64,000 bases of DNA from Numida meleagris (taxonomy: Eukaryota > Chordata > Aves > Galliformes > Numididae), in the NCBI RefSeq assembly GCF_002078875.1, contig NC_034412.1:11966995-12030994 (forward strand), read 5' to 3'. The notes under the pieces were generated by a model. That model was not told where the DNA came from and made no database searches. It saw only the letters and a program-made list of their open reading frames with translations. Positions 1-12,950 of this stretch are shown one piece after another; position 1 is the first letter of the stretch; the number at the start of each line of letters is the position of its first letter. The position numbers and the translations under genes are program-made.

Positions 1-3000
1 AGTGTAATGAATCATCAAATATTTACTGTTTGAAAAGTACAAAGCATAGTTAATGTAATGTAGGGGTTCTTACAAAACCTTGTTCCTTTTCATCTTACAA
101 CGTAAGCTTTTTGTTATAAAATAATCTTGTTTCCAAATGCACGCTGGAAGAGACAAGTTCCATGTATCATGGAAATGCATTGTTGGAAGAAGATTTTAGC
201 TGAGATGGAAGAGACAAGAACAATGAAATGCAGTGGAACGACAGCAAAAAGGTGGTGTGCTTACCTCTTCAGAGGGAGAATTTATGAGTTTCATGAAAGA
301 CAAAAAGATGGGAGTGGCATATGTGAACGTGTCCGTGCATGCATGGACGTGCATGTATATCCAAAATAACGTAACTGACAGCTTGATAGTACCTCAAATA
401 TCCAGAACAATTATTTCAGTAGTGTGTTCTATTCCTGAATATTTCTATTTTTCTGCATTTAGTTGTCTTCTCTCAAAATTCATATAGTAGCTTTTAGAAT
501 TGTTCTGTAAGAGGAAGACTGAAATTAGATGTGAATCACTGAGAGTGTTCATGTCCACTGAAATCACTGTCTCGTACTTGTTGCTCCACTCCACAATGAG
601 AAAGAAGACAAGGGAATTTTAGAGTAACATATTTTTAATGCTCCCATCTACTCGAGATGCCAATGTGCTGATTTCCATGCTCACTGTCCCCTGTAGTTAG
701 CTAGCACATACTGGCTAACAGCTGCCTTTCCTCTATCCCTTTCCATGTATGAGAATTGAAAATCACTGCAATTAAACTGGTGTTGTAAGTATATTCCTGT
801 CCTAATATTGGCTCTGCTGCTCTGTTTTTGTATGATCTTCAAAAATCACAATTCCTCTGCTTTGCAGTTCTTTCTATAAATTACATGAACAAATGTATTG
901 CTGTTAGGTAGGAGTACTGTGAAAATTAATATTGGTAAAGTCTGAAGATGTCAAGCTCAATATACTATTGATTATTACAGCTCTGTGGTACATTACCCCT
1001 CTTTCTGTCTGCTTTTTTTTAATGTAAACTCTTGTTGTTCATTAGTCAAGCGCTTTGTCACTGTAGAAATTTTTCAAAGCATGATAAACAGTTATTCTTA
1101 AGCAATTTGGGCTGAAGTACATTTGAGATTCAATAAGAATTAATTTGTTGTTCAAATTTCTATACTTCTTCACCAGGTATACTCTGGTATAATAGGTTGG
1201 ACTTCTAAAACTAACTAAACTTTCCTTTCAAGACCTGAATCTCATTTGTAAGTATGCCAAGCAAGTGGTTTTTTCCAAAATTAAATTTGAGAAACTTAAC
1301 AAAGGGAAAGTATTTATTTTTTTCCTATATGTCAATTCCAAGATCGATTAATGTTATTTATCAGCGTAATATTACTTTTAGTATTACTGATACCTCTGAT
1401 GCCTGATGAAGATTAAATGATTGAAATGGTAAGTGATTATAACCTTAGAAGAGGCTTGGGATTGGTAGGGGGGAGGCACTTGTATTAATGTTACATCTAT
1501 GTTATCCGAGTTACTGAATCTTGAATGCCTATGACTTGATATCCTAATTGATCAAAGTATACTTCAAAATTGTTACAGGCTATCAAATCACATGTGAAGT
1601 TAGAATAACAGGCTTATCAAGTGCCTTTCTAACATATGCTGAAGAATAAAAAGCTGTCATTTGACATAAGTCAAATGAGAGATGGATGATATAATTCTTA
1701 TGCTGCTGAAATTATAGTATCCTTGAAATATATGTCATAGAGTGCCTCAAATGTAGGAAAATTATATTTATACTTCATCACTGAAAAGGACATAATTATG
1801 AAATTATTCTTTTTATGCACAGGAATCCAAATCAGCAATTCACATGCATTATAGTGCGTGAATACACATCACTGAAGGACAAAAAATGGTAATATTTTAA
1901 TAGAGATAGAGGGGAATTTTCTAGAAAAGGAATTAATCAGTTATGAAAGATAATTGAGAAACAGAAATATTTTATTAGATGCTCCATTGGCATCTAATTG
2001 CATTAGCTTACAACTGTGCAATTTCTCTTAGCGAAAGAATAAAGGCAGATATAAAAATATATAAGAATATATGATAAATGAAGAGAGGAAACAGGCAATC
2101 AAGACTAAGATTAGAGCCCCAGAAATACAGACAATTTATTTGTTATGCCAAAAGTCAGGAGAATAAATACATGAATGAAGTATAAATGATAACAGGGGTT
2201 GTATGTATATGAGCAACAAAAAGTATTCTAGCTCTGCTTTCTATCTCTTGTAAAGGGGAGTGTGTTGATCACTATTTTTTTTTCCCTTATCTGAATCTAA
2301 ATTTGAAGGGGAAAAGAAGGTATTTCATCAAAATAGCTACTGAGAGTACAAGAATTCACATCGTTGAATGAGTTAGAGTTCACTAGCAAACTCACATCAA
2401 AAAATGTTTCAAGACTGCCTGAGGAACTGTGCAGAACACTGGAAGAATGCCTGGAAGGGAAGAAAGCTAAAGCTATGCCATTGTTTTGGTGGTTGGAGGT
2501 AGAGAGAAATGACTGGTCATTGATTTCTGGTATCATTTTTGAATAGCTGATGCAGTATTCAATAATAAAGTATTAAAAGAAGATCACAATAATTAAAAAA
2601 GAATTGATTGAATTGCTAAAGAACCATAAAATAGTTAACTGAAAAGATCCATCTTTTCTGATTATGCTACAAGTTTGACTGATGAAGGCAAAACTGTTGA
2701 TATCATTATTTTTATAGAAAATCCGAACCTGATACTAGTCGGCATTTTAACTATGAAATTAGAATCATCTAAAATTCACCTGTTACATAATGAAGGGGTG
2801 TTAAACAGGGTAATTGTCAAGAAGTTACTTTGTTGGTTCCTGGAGTCAGTGACATTTGAGAAGTGCTTTTTCAAAGTAGATAATAGAAAATAACTGTCAC
2901 TTGCATTTGGCACAAAAGTCAGCAATCAGACAATTGGACAAGTTAATGTGAAGCTATATGTCAAAGACAGAAGTTCTTAGTAGGCTGCAGTGATGAGAAG

Positions 3001-3261
3001 GACTAACATAATCATTAGTTGTAGAAACTGAGGGCGCTTCCAGTAGGGAGATGAGGTTATCCTTCATGATTAGCAGACCTCCTCTTGTACACATAGCACT
3101 ATATCAAATCCTGGGACAACAATTCTAAGCAAATCTTAACGGAGAATGTTCATTTAATGGGGGCAGAGGATTAGAAAATAGGTCTTAATGAGTGGTTTCA
3201 GGAAATTGAGTATTTAGTTTAGTAAATCACTCAACTTTTAAAACTTTTTTCTAACACTCAA
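1..3261. other. Unique AT-rich non-coding stretch
   Basis: No recognisable gene, RNA or transposon. Open frames are short (80 and 84 codons in two overlapping frames near 127-487; 60-79 codons on both strands at 2297-2546; 72 codons at 2675-2893) and none carries a motif I know. The 2675-2893 frame contains DEGKTVDIIIF, which faintly recalls the CR1 reverse transcriptase motif A region, but the residues around it do not follow the family, so I do not call it. Confidence 0.7.
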
Positions 3262-3292
3262 TTTTTTTTTTTATTATTATTTTTTTTTTTTT
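3262..3292. repeat. Poly-T tract with ATT interruptions
   Basis: Eleven T, then a few ATT units, then thirteen T. Read on the minus strand this is an A-rich tail, but the sequence next to it does not resemble a processed transcript, so I treat it as a simple repeat. Confidence 0.85.
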
Positions 3293-6200
3293 GCCTTTTA
3301 GGGACAATAGTGAAGATAATGTTTAACTGGAACAATGTGTGGGTTGGGGTTGATCTTCCCTGGCTAGCAATCTTGAAATCAAGATCAGTGCGTGTTTCCT
3401 GAAGCTGAACATAAAATTCTGTTTGAACATTAGCCTAGCTGTCTTCAAATGATATTTCTATACTCAAACTCTGCTTTGTATTATTTGGAAAAGCAAACTG
3501 TGCATTAGTAATGGAAACCCTCCCCATTCCATATAAATGTGAGCCTTCCCTCTGCTCCCAAACCAGCAATTCATTTGTGTTCTGAACAAAATAAGGCTTA
3601 GAGGTGAGCCTAAAGGTAAAATCCCATAGATTTCTAACAGAAAACTGCTAGAGTCTGTCCTTTGGTCAACAAAATATACAAAAATGTCCTTTCTTCTGAC
3701 TTTTTAAAAAGTCAAGATACTACAGTTCTTTTTGCATGCTCTTGTCTCTATGGTAACGGCCACTCTTATTTTAGGGAATACACTTTTCTTCTCTCTTTGA
3801 GTTAGGCTTTAAATAAGTCTGTGTAGTACCACTGGTGTCTGTTGCACTGTCATCAAGAAAACTCAATATATAGCTGGAGAAAATGTGCACATCAGATATG
3901 GACAAAGCAAGTGAAATTTTCAGAAAAAGAAGGAAACTGAGAAATTCAGGCCTTATGAGAAAACTCCGTGTTTGATTAAATGTGCTGTCAATGAATTTGT
4001 CTTAAATAGTATTCAAGTCTATGAAGAAATGAATCTTATTTAACTGAAATATGTAAGAGACCTCCTCCCTCTTGATATTTATATTGTGGAATAATTAAAA
4101 TGTAGTGTCATATACACATGTAGAAATGAAGTAAAAAGACTAAGAAAAGGAATTTGAAGACACAGACAATGTCATTCAGATTTATGACTAGTTAACTTTA
4201 TCAGTGTTTACAATAAAGATGAAGTTAACTAAATGATGTAATTTATGGAACCTCACCTGTAAAAGACATCCCTCCTGTCTTGAAACACTAGTGCCAGCAT
4301 GTTGCATACAACAAGCTGAGGATTCAAAATGAGGTGAATTGTCTTATCTTGTCTCAACTGTCAAGAGAATATCAGCAATGTATTACAAGCACCTAACTCG
4401 TAGACTGGGAGAAAGAGCTTTGTTTCTGCCAAGGCTGAAATGGGAACTATCAGTATCGGGCTGTCAGCACCAAAATGTGCTGTTTCCAAAAGGCTAGGGA
4501 GACAGGAGAGAGGTTTCAAGAGTTCTGGTGGCAAGAATGGTTGCAGCCAACATTTTAGATGAAATAACCATCTACAAATACTTCTGAACTCTCCATCACT
4601 ACTGATGATATTCATAACATAGCATAGAAATGTGTCCAAATCTTGCTAGAAAAAAAAAATCTGCATTTGTGAATGTAAAAGGAACAGTTGTAATCTGCAC
4701 CAAGTTATATTCAAGGAGTTTCAGTGCCATCAAGAGTAACTGAGCCAATTAATGGATCTGGTAATAGCAGGAGGGCTAGAGAAATAGTTGCTTGTGTATG
4801 TGCATATTGGTTTGGGTTCATGACTGGGCAGCAAACAGCTATCAGCAACCCTATGTGCTCACTTAGGCTGACTTATCTCAGGCAGTAAACAAATGTTCAT
4901 CCATAGCACTGCATGTCTCTATGCAATTATATTAACAAAGCTTCTTCGGTTACTTCTCTAGGAGCTAGAAATGTTTATAAAATCCGAAATCACAAACATT
5001 GTGTTATTAATTATCACGTTCTTAAACTAATAATGTTGTAGAACGAGCTGTGTTTATCCTCTCATTCTCTTGCTAAGATGAATTCTAATGAATTTCATTT
5101 TCTTGAGTTCATTTTCTTTTGGCTCTGGTCTTGTTTTTCTAAGTGTACGAATATTTATGAAAGGCAAATGTATCAGGTAGGAAACAGTGTCATAGAACAT
5201 ACAGATGGAAAAGGATCTTCAGAGAGAAAGTAATAATACTTCACTTAAATTTGCTAATAAGGAATGCAGGATAACTATTGCAATACAAAGAGTTAACATA
5301 GATTCCAAAGTATTTGACTTGAACTGATGTGAACACAGTGGTTCATTTATATTTACATTCAATAAACTGCGTACTTTAAAAATATTCTAGCTGGAAGTTA
5401 AGTTGCTGTTAACATCTTAGGTGGGAATATGTCAAGTTTCCCATCTTCAAGAGTAACTTGAACACCTCAAAAAATAATTCTCACTTAACAGGAGTTCAGT
5501 GTTTTGAACTTTTTCATTTATTTCTGGAAGAGGGCAAAATTCTTTAAGTTAAATGAGAATATCTCTACCAGTAAGAGCAGACATTAGATCTTAGAAGAGA
5601 TAAAATTATCTAAAAATATAAAACTTTTACAAAGTCATTTATTTCCTACACTGAACAGGGGCTTTGTATGTAGCTTCTGAGTGTTCCAAATCAGTATGAT
5701 AATGCTGGCCATACCCATTTTAGTCACTCATCTGGTTTGCACAGAGACATAAGGTAGTGTTTATGCCCTGAGCGCATGGAAAGCTGAACACCTCCTTAGC
5801 CTGGCCTTTACTGCCCATTGCCACCAACAAAGAAAGAAGAGGGGTGCAGAAGGGCTCAAAATGGAGACAAGAATATATCAACTTTTTCTCACATTGCTTT
5901 AATGGCTGAGGATATTTTTAAATGAGTGTCAAGAGGGAGATATTTTCAAAATATTTCATTTCATTTCACTAGCCAAATCCAGAAAGGGAGACAAAATTGC
6001 TTTCAAGACATTTTTAGTGTTTCCTGTAAAATAAATTTTGCAAATGACTGTTTCTTCTTCAACTTGGAATGGAGTGGTTCCAGAGTGAGGCTAGCATGTG
6101 CAGTCAGCCTTCCTCTTTTCTGCTCATACTCTAGCAAACACAATTTTTCCCATGCATGCTGGTTGACCTGCTACAGTGCTTTTATCCCTGCTTGGAGATG

Positions 6201-9200
6201 CATCATATTAGAAGCAGAAGATCCCCCAGAAGGGTACAGTTGGTGGCAGTGCAAGAAAAACAGAAGGCCTGGCAGCAGAGCAACACGCAGCTGGGAGAGC
6301 GTCTGTGCTTTAAACTGTGCTGTGGGGCTGAGGTGTGGGGAGGGGAGAGAGAGCAGAATGTGAGGTAGAAGCTGTAGCTCCTGGCTTAAACCTCACATGA
6401 CATCAGGAATTATCCTTAATTAACGTCTTAAATGTCTCTTAACAGGTTTAGTTAATTTAGTTCTATTTTGCCTATTTTGACAGGGTCAGTAGGAACTGAT
6501 TTTTTCTAGAGGCTGCCAGAGATGTCATTGGGCTCAGATGCTTGGAGAAGACTTGAGGCCACATGCTGAAAAGCCAGCCTTGTGTCCTGCCCTACCCTGT
6601 GCCGCCTTCTGTTGTTCTCCCAACTGGCCCTCTAAACTGTTAGGTCATACCCCTCTCTGAAGTATACGTAACTCTCAGCAAGACATGGCTGGGTGTTTGG
6701 GCTGCTCTGATCCCTTTATTCCTTTTGATGCTTCTTCTAAAGTGACATTTCTATTTATGAAAATAACCTGAGCTGTTTACTTTTTATCTTAAACTAATCT
6801 GTGTCTGGTAGGTTACTCTGGGAGGGGCCTTACGTGGCCATACAGGCTCTTGTTTCCCCAAGGATTGCCTGACTGAATGCAGCTCTGGAGAAAGCCTGTA
6901 TCCTTCTCTAACAGCAGGGATTATGGTCACTCGTGTCATGATATATACAGTAAGTACGTTGAAGGAAATGCTGCTTCAGTATCTTGGATGTTTATGAAAA
7001 GTCCAACACAGAGTGGTCCTGTATGTGCCACTCATACAAGTAAAAGATAAGAATTGAAACCATTATGGTCTTTTTCTGTCACACAGAGGTGTCCCATGGA
7101 AAGCCCATTCCACAGCTGCCACTGAGCTTCCTCAGCCCAGTGCCTTGGCTCCTGCAAAGCCACTGAGCAAGCACAACCCAACCACCAAACAGCCTCCATC
7201 CCAAACCCATCAACTGTGCAGAAATCTCTGCAGATCTGATGTTACAGAATATTTGCACATCATTTATAATTAACTTTTTTCAAAAAAATTATGTGGTCAG
7301 TAGTAACTGTAGAAGAGAAAGTTTATAATATTTTAGGCAGGAGATCAATATTATACATAGCTCTAATGAGTGTGATTTTTTTGTTGTTAGTTTGTTTGAT
7401 GAAATGAAGGCTACGTAAACCCTACGTTTGATTGCAGTTCTCTGTTTGCATGATTTTTCTCTAAAGGAGGCCAGGGTGAGAAGTGAATGGGCTGTGCAAG
7501 AAATGTGAATGCTGTGTAGAGTGCTTAAAATATTTATTTATTTCTGACTTATGTTTACACAGTGGAGTAAATAAAACAGAAAATCCTTTTCCCATCTGTA
7601 ACAGCAGAATCACAATTACATTTACTGTTGTTCACTGGCTGATGGACAGCCTGTTATTTGCCATTTTGCCTCCTAGCATTTGTTGCACCTCTTACAAGGA
7701 CATTAGGTTCACTTTTAGAAAAGCTGATTTGCTTCAAACTCACCAGCTCTGTAGGTACATGCAAATTAGCATTTATCTTTAATGGTTGTTTGTTTGTTTG
7801 TGAGGCAGTCCCTGTTGGTTTTTTGGGTTTCCTTATTTTGAGAATGGACTAACAACTGACTTATTAAGACAAACTGGCTGAATTCTTGAGAAGTGGGAAA
7901 AAAGCAACAATGGCAGAAAACACAGATAATTTGCAAGGTGTAGGCATGCAGCTGAACCCAATAACATCACAGCAGCAGAAAAACTCGTGCATCTTTAATT
8001 TAGAGAGTAAATGTAGATGTGCTAAATGTCCAAGTATATTTGTGATCTTAGTTTTGATGCTCTATCTTAGGAATACGTAATATTTTAAATTTGAATCCTC
8101 TGTGGTTAAATCTTTCTATTTATATATAACAAGCATAGGGTGGGCCACAAGTATGAGCAAAGGAATAATTTAGGTTAAATCTAGCCATTAACAATAAATA
8201 TTATTCTTAGGAGAAGGTAAAAATTTGTGAAGCCTGATGATATTTGAATTTGTAGACTTTACCTGGCTGTTATCAACATGAAACTGGTGTGTGATCAGAA
8301 ATGAACCCAGAGGGTCTTCCTCTTCTGTGAGAAAGTGAAAAATAGATCTTCAGTTTCCTAAAACAAACACAAAAATACCCCAACCAAACAAAACATTTTC
8401 TTCTGTTATCTGATCTAGCTTACCAGCTGAAAAAAAAAATCTGTGCTTCCTGCATGTTCTTATACCTAGCAACAGATAAATTTAGAACAATATTAAAGAC
8501 CCAAACTTACATCATAAAGGTATTTTTTTTGTTTGTTCTACAAGTAACTGGTTAAATTCAAAGTTACATCTCATTTAAATATATAAATAATATTTTTATT
8601 TTATTGCAATTATTTCCCAATAAATTGCGCTGTAGGTTTCTTCATATTTTTAATGTTTGAAGAGGAATAGTGCAATAAATTTTATAAAAAGAAGCATGTC
8701 CCAACAAAAAGCGTGAAATGGAACAGTATTAGAACAGACAAGCGGGGCTGGTGTCAAACAGCATTATCATTCTGTTAGCAGGGTGCTTCACAGTCACTCC
8801 TGGCTGCTTTACAGAGCAGAGGGTACTTCTGTGTTAGGTGGAAAAGGAGTGTTTTGTTTTGTTTTGTTTTATTAAACTCTCTTAAGAATCAGGAAAACTG
8901 TTTGCATTTACCATGTTTGCAATGCATCAAATAATCTTGATAGATTTTTAGTTGCCATCAAGATAAATAAAGGAGTCCTCATGGAACAATTTGTATATTT
9001 ACTGGGAATCTCCTGGCTGTGCATGGGGTGGTGTTTTACAGAAATAAAAGTTGCAGGAGAATGTTTGGTTTGAGCTAAAACTCAACATAGCAGTCTGAGT
9101 AGCTTGCTGCCATTTTCTTCACAATTTTAAAAAGGAATAAAAAAGTGCAACTGTACTCTAAATACCTTTCCAAAGGACAGAGGGTGGGTTTTTGTTTCAC

Positions 9201-9540
9201 TCTGATCTGTACTGAACTTGGGCTCTCACCAAAATGCTCGTGGAGCTCATGGACTGGTGCAGCGATGCTGCAGCTTCCCCATGAGGCTCCCAGCTTTGGT
9301 GTCAGGTAGAATGTAAATATGTCCAGCTTTGGCCTTTTAACCTGTGTAACTGAGGGATTTCAACTCAGAGACATTTGGTCTTTCCTACTGGGGAGATTAA
9401 GAAGACACATTTCTGAGAAATATTTAGGTAATTTTTTTATACCTGAACATGAGCTGATATTTGGAAGGCTGTATGATTGCTGTCCGTGCTGCCCTTGTCC
9501 CATACATGTTCAGGAAAATAATATATCTAAGATAATAGCA
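3293..9540. other. Unique non-coding stretch
   Basis: No gene recognised. The longest frame is 145 codons on the plus strand at 5926-6363; it is rich in Cys, Ser and Trp, has no recognisable domain, and its last third lies in a G-rich patch (6230-6370) where stops are scarce. Other frames (99 codons at 7483-7782, 92 codons minus at 4361-4639) also lack motifs. A short pyrimidine/C-rich patch lies at 7100-7215. At 5190-5215 there is a very weak CR1-end resemblance that I do not score. Confidence 0.65.
8851..8870. repeat. (GTTTT)4 microsatellite
   Basis: Four perfect copies of GTTTT, flanked by GGAGT and ATTAAA. A simple pentanucleotide repeat of a kind common in vertebrate introns and intergenic DNA. 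Confidence 0.9.
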
Positions 9541-9690
9541 TCATAGAATGGCTTAGGTCGGATGGGACCTTAAAGATCACTGAGCTCCAACCCACTGCCG
9601 TGGGTGGGGTTGCTACCCACCAGATCAAGTTGCTCAGGGCCCATCCAGCCTGGCCTTGAATGCCTCCAGGGATGGGGCATCCCCAGCTTC
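9541..9690 (-). mobile_element. CR1 LINE fragment, 3' end
   Basis: Chicken repeat 1, a non-LTR retrotransposon, inserted on the minus strand. Read on the plus strand it opens with TCATAGAATGG (complement of the CR1 tail), continues with the GATGGGACCTTAAAGATCA and CTCCAACCC blocks, and runs through CATCCAGCCTGGCCTTGAA and GCCTCCAGGGATGGGGCATCC. Only about 150 bases of the 3' region remain; the LINE 5' side stops at about 9690 against a purine-rich tract. This is the usual 5'-truncated form. It cannot be autonomous. Confidence 0.93.
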
Positions 9691-9697
9691 TATGTGC

Positions 9698-9732
9698 AAA
9701 AAAAGGAGAAAAAGTGGAGAAAAAGGAGAAAA
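9698..9732. repeat. A/G-rich imperfect tandem repeat
   Basis: Purine-only apart from one T, built of AAAAGGAGAA and AAAGTGGAGA units. It abuts the truncated 5' side of the minus-strand CR1 copy. Confidence 0.75.
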
Positions 9733-12602
9733 TATGTTATTGCACTATGATTTAGAAGGCTCAGCTTTAAATTGAAAAGTGGTGTTGGATGACGTCCTCC
9801 AAGCTATTGGTTCTCTATGTCCAATTAAACAAAAATATTTTAACATATGTATTTATTTTCCTTACAAGTATATAAACACATGCTTTTGATATTACTCTGC
9901 TTTGGTATGGCAGCTTTTCTCTAACAAATTAATAGAGTGGCACATGATAAAGACAGCTGTAGCAGCTGTGGTGTCCCTTATAGCTAATTTCCCAGCAAGG
10001 TTTGCTTTTAGCTGGAAGGCTGACATTCAGCTTCCATCAGTCGTTCTGTTGCTACAGGGATGGTTTGCATATGTTGTGTGGAAAGCTGACATGTAGAGAG
10101 GCCAGCTTCAACATTGCCTTTCGGCTATCTTCTTAGCCTTTGGAGAAAGCAGAAGCATTTTTAATTTTTTTTAACTGTATGTTACAATATGACTGTGTGT
10201 ACTATGTAGGTGAAAGGGAGGACAAAGCCTTTATGCATTCGCTTATCTTTCTTGGGATTTTGATGACTCGGATAAGGCTGCTTTTTTTGGCAGTCTTTAT
10301 CATTTAAAATATTTTCAAAGTTATGTGAATGAAATCAAATAGAACTGATTGACAGTGTAAATGTTATGGAAATTGTTCAGGAGTCCCACTGTGTGTTGGA
10401 GTGAGCATGCCTGTGATCTACACTTACTGCAGAAGAAAGGAAACATGCACACGTTTGGCTAACTTACGTTTGTCATGCACATCTAATAAGTGATCTTTAT
10501 ACTTCAGTAGTGAACCCTGATCCCATACTTCTCTTTTATATGGTACTGGTGACTTTTGCCCAGTAACCACTTCATTTCTAAGTGGTTTTGTGCAGGGAGT
10601 TGGGTTCCAAGTTGTTGGATAATTTCTGCAAAAACAAAGTTCTAATCCTCAAATTTGTTTTTGAGAACGGAAAAACTATTTCAAACTGAGTTTTGTCATT
10701 TTCAAACTAGAGTACTACGTAAAGGTGGAATGCACAACCCTTACCTGCCTGGAAGCCCAACTAAGTTAAAAGTTTAAAGTGGTATGTAGTAGCTTAAGTA
10801 ATGAAGTCCATAGGGCTTCTCCATGAATTACACTTTTAAGAAAGTCAGTGGCAGATTTATCTGAAATATAAGTGAATAGGATCTGTAGGTTTTAACCAGA
10901 GCAATATTAACAATAATCTTATTTCTAATAATCTTATTAATCGTAACAAGTTTTTATTAACTACTTAAGTGATTCTCCACTTCAAGTCTTGAATTTCCAT
11001 TGCCCATCCCATGTGTTCTGGAATTGTTTTTCTCGTACGCACTTGCTTCCTGCAGTCATTTGCCTCCAGACAGATAGAGAGGTAACTGAGCTTGTGTAAT
11101 ATGCAGTCCCCACGGAGCACTGGTGTTCTCTCCCTTGTTATTCGTTCTGGTGAAGCAGAGGGGCTCTGTGCTTTGTTGCAGAACTATTTCTTTTTTTGTA
11201 AGTGCTACATAGGTAGCAGAAGGAAACAGGAATTATTCTAATTACTTGTTATTTGTGTCTTGGAAAAATGGAGTATTTGAACATTGGCATTTAGGGAAAC
11301 AAAAGCAAACAAAAACCAAAGCCAAGTTTTACTTCCTTTCTCTCTCTTCCTTTCACTCTTAATATTTACCTGTTTTGAACCTTAGTCCTTCACCAGTTAA
11401 AGCTCTGGGACATACCCTGAATTTGCTCCCTGGCAGAGAAATCATCAGAGTGTGTTAAATGATGGTTAGAATTTTACCATTGACTGAACATGAGAGCAAA
11501 TTCACTATTCATAATAATTTGCTATAATTTTTCAACCTAATTTCACACAAATTGAACTTAAACCTACACAGTAATATGTATCTATTTAAATTTCCATAGA
11601 AGTGTTGTACTGGTCAGTATTCTAGATGGAATATCTTAAAAGGGGTTTAATGTCAACACTAAAACTTTTCCTGTGTGCATAATAAAAAAGCAATCAATTC
11701 CAAGCTCTATCTAAGAGTTAGATTGACCCTATTCATTGCATGGATTTTAGAAAAGAAGAATTCTAAGTTCTGAAGTATCTAGCATTGTCTTAATTTGCTC
11801 CAGCTGAAGCCAGTGAATCTAACTGAGCTGCCAGTGCAACTGGGGCAATTCAATCTCTTTCTCCTGGTAGCTCCAGCTGAGAGAAGGAAATGGCATGCAG
11901 AAGAGAAGTAAGAACTCAGAAGTTTTTTCTTTGTCAGTGTCTTCAGATTTCGTGAGCTATTGTTTCAATAGTGGAAGAGAGAGATCATTTCTAAAGAGTG
12001 GCAGAATTTATCTTAGTGAACGAGTAAATAACATAATTGCATGCACCACCAGAGTCAGTAGACAATGTTGCTGAAGTGTTCTACAGCTGCTGACCTGACG
12101 GTGAAACTCTGAGAGTTTTGAAATGCTAAGCAAACAGAAACGTGCAAATACTGCTACTGCTCTGCTGATTGATTGGTCTGTCTGGAACGAGGAAGCTGCT
12201 GGCTGTTTGGGAATTTGTTTTAGGTTATTGTCAGCATACTGGCTGTGATGAGGAGCTGCACATTTAGCATAAGCTTGGGTGATAGAGTTAACCTTAGGTT
12301 GAATATGTCTGTTTTATCAACGTCCTTTCCTTACCTCAAAATCTGATGTTTGATTTCTCTTGAATCCCCTTGCTATTTAAAGCTCTCATTGCTGGCTACT
12401 GATCTAAGAGAAACTGTCATCCAAGTGGGCTGTGCTAGTGAAGAGCTTGGCTTTTTCTCTGTCTTCACTTGTGACACATCTTGGTTGCTTGAGTTTCTCC
12501 CTGTTTCTTTAATTCTGATGACTGAGAGTATTCAGGAGGATGTTTACCACCTTCACTTGTCCACTATCACTAAAGGATTCCTTCTGTTTCAGAGAACAGT
12601 AT
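9733..12602. other. Unique non-coding stretch
   Basis: AT-rich DNA with no recognised gene or repeat. The only frame of note on its own (64 codons at 9902-10096) has no recognisable motif. The 164-codon plus frame beginning at 12350 enters the CR1 copy at about 12603; its first 85 codons match nothing I know. Confidence 0.65.
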
Positions 12603-12873
12603 CAAAAGGGGGCTACAAGAAAGAAGGGAACAAACTCTTCAGCAGAGTCTGTTGTGAAAGGATGAGGGAAAATGGTTTCAAACTAAAAGAGAGAAGATTT
12701 AGACTGGATATAAGGAGGAATTTTTTTACAGTAACGATGGGGAGACACTGGCACAGGTTGCCCAGAGAGGTGGTGAAAGCCCCATCCCTGGAGACATTCA
12801 AGGTCAGGCTGGACCAGGCTCTGAGCAACCTGACTGAGTTGTAGGTGTTCCTGTTCATTGCAGGTTTGATTCC
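12603..12873 (+). mobile_element. CR1 LINE fragment lacking its 3' tail
   Basis: Plus-strand CR1 covering the end of the second open frame and the start of the 3' untranslated region. In frame it reads [18 protein letters not shown], then GRHWHRLPREVV, then APSLETFKVRLDQALSNLTE, the typical C-terminal stretch of the CR1 polyprotein. It continues through the TGTTCATTGCAGG block. Homology stops near 12873, before the CCTTCCAACCC block and the ATTCTATGA-type tail. LINE copies are normally truncated at the 5' end, so the missing 3' end points to a later deletion or rearrangement. Confidence 0.9.
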
Positions 12874-12923
12874 TGTAAATTTGGCCATAACTGGAAGTGC
12901 AGTATTTGCCCAGAAGGAAGAGG

Positions 12924-12950
12924 AACTAGAACTAGAGGAGCTAGAACTCC
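12924..12950. repeat. AACTAGA/GCTAGAACT short tandem-like repeat
   Basis: Three imperfect copies of a CTAGAA core inside a purine-rich stretch. On the minus strand it encodes a run of about eleven Ser, which explains the odd poly-Ser frame there; I regard that frame as spurious. Confidence 0.6.

Noticed and set aside
2675..2893. Possible reverse transcriptase motif (DEGKTVDIIIF)
   Set aside because: Only a few residues resemble the CR1 motif A region; the expected following residues are absent and no other motif flanks it.
5926..6363. A 145-codon plus-strand frame
   Set aside because: No domain, unnatural Cys/Trp/Ser mix, ends in a G-rich patch where stops are scarce; no splice or transcript context.
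12350..12844. A 164-codon plus-strand frame, the longest in the window
   Set aside because: Its second half is the C-terminal CR1 polyprotein remnant and its first half has no recognisable motif; it is a transposon fragment fused by chance to open flanking sequence.
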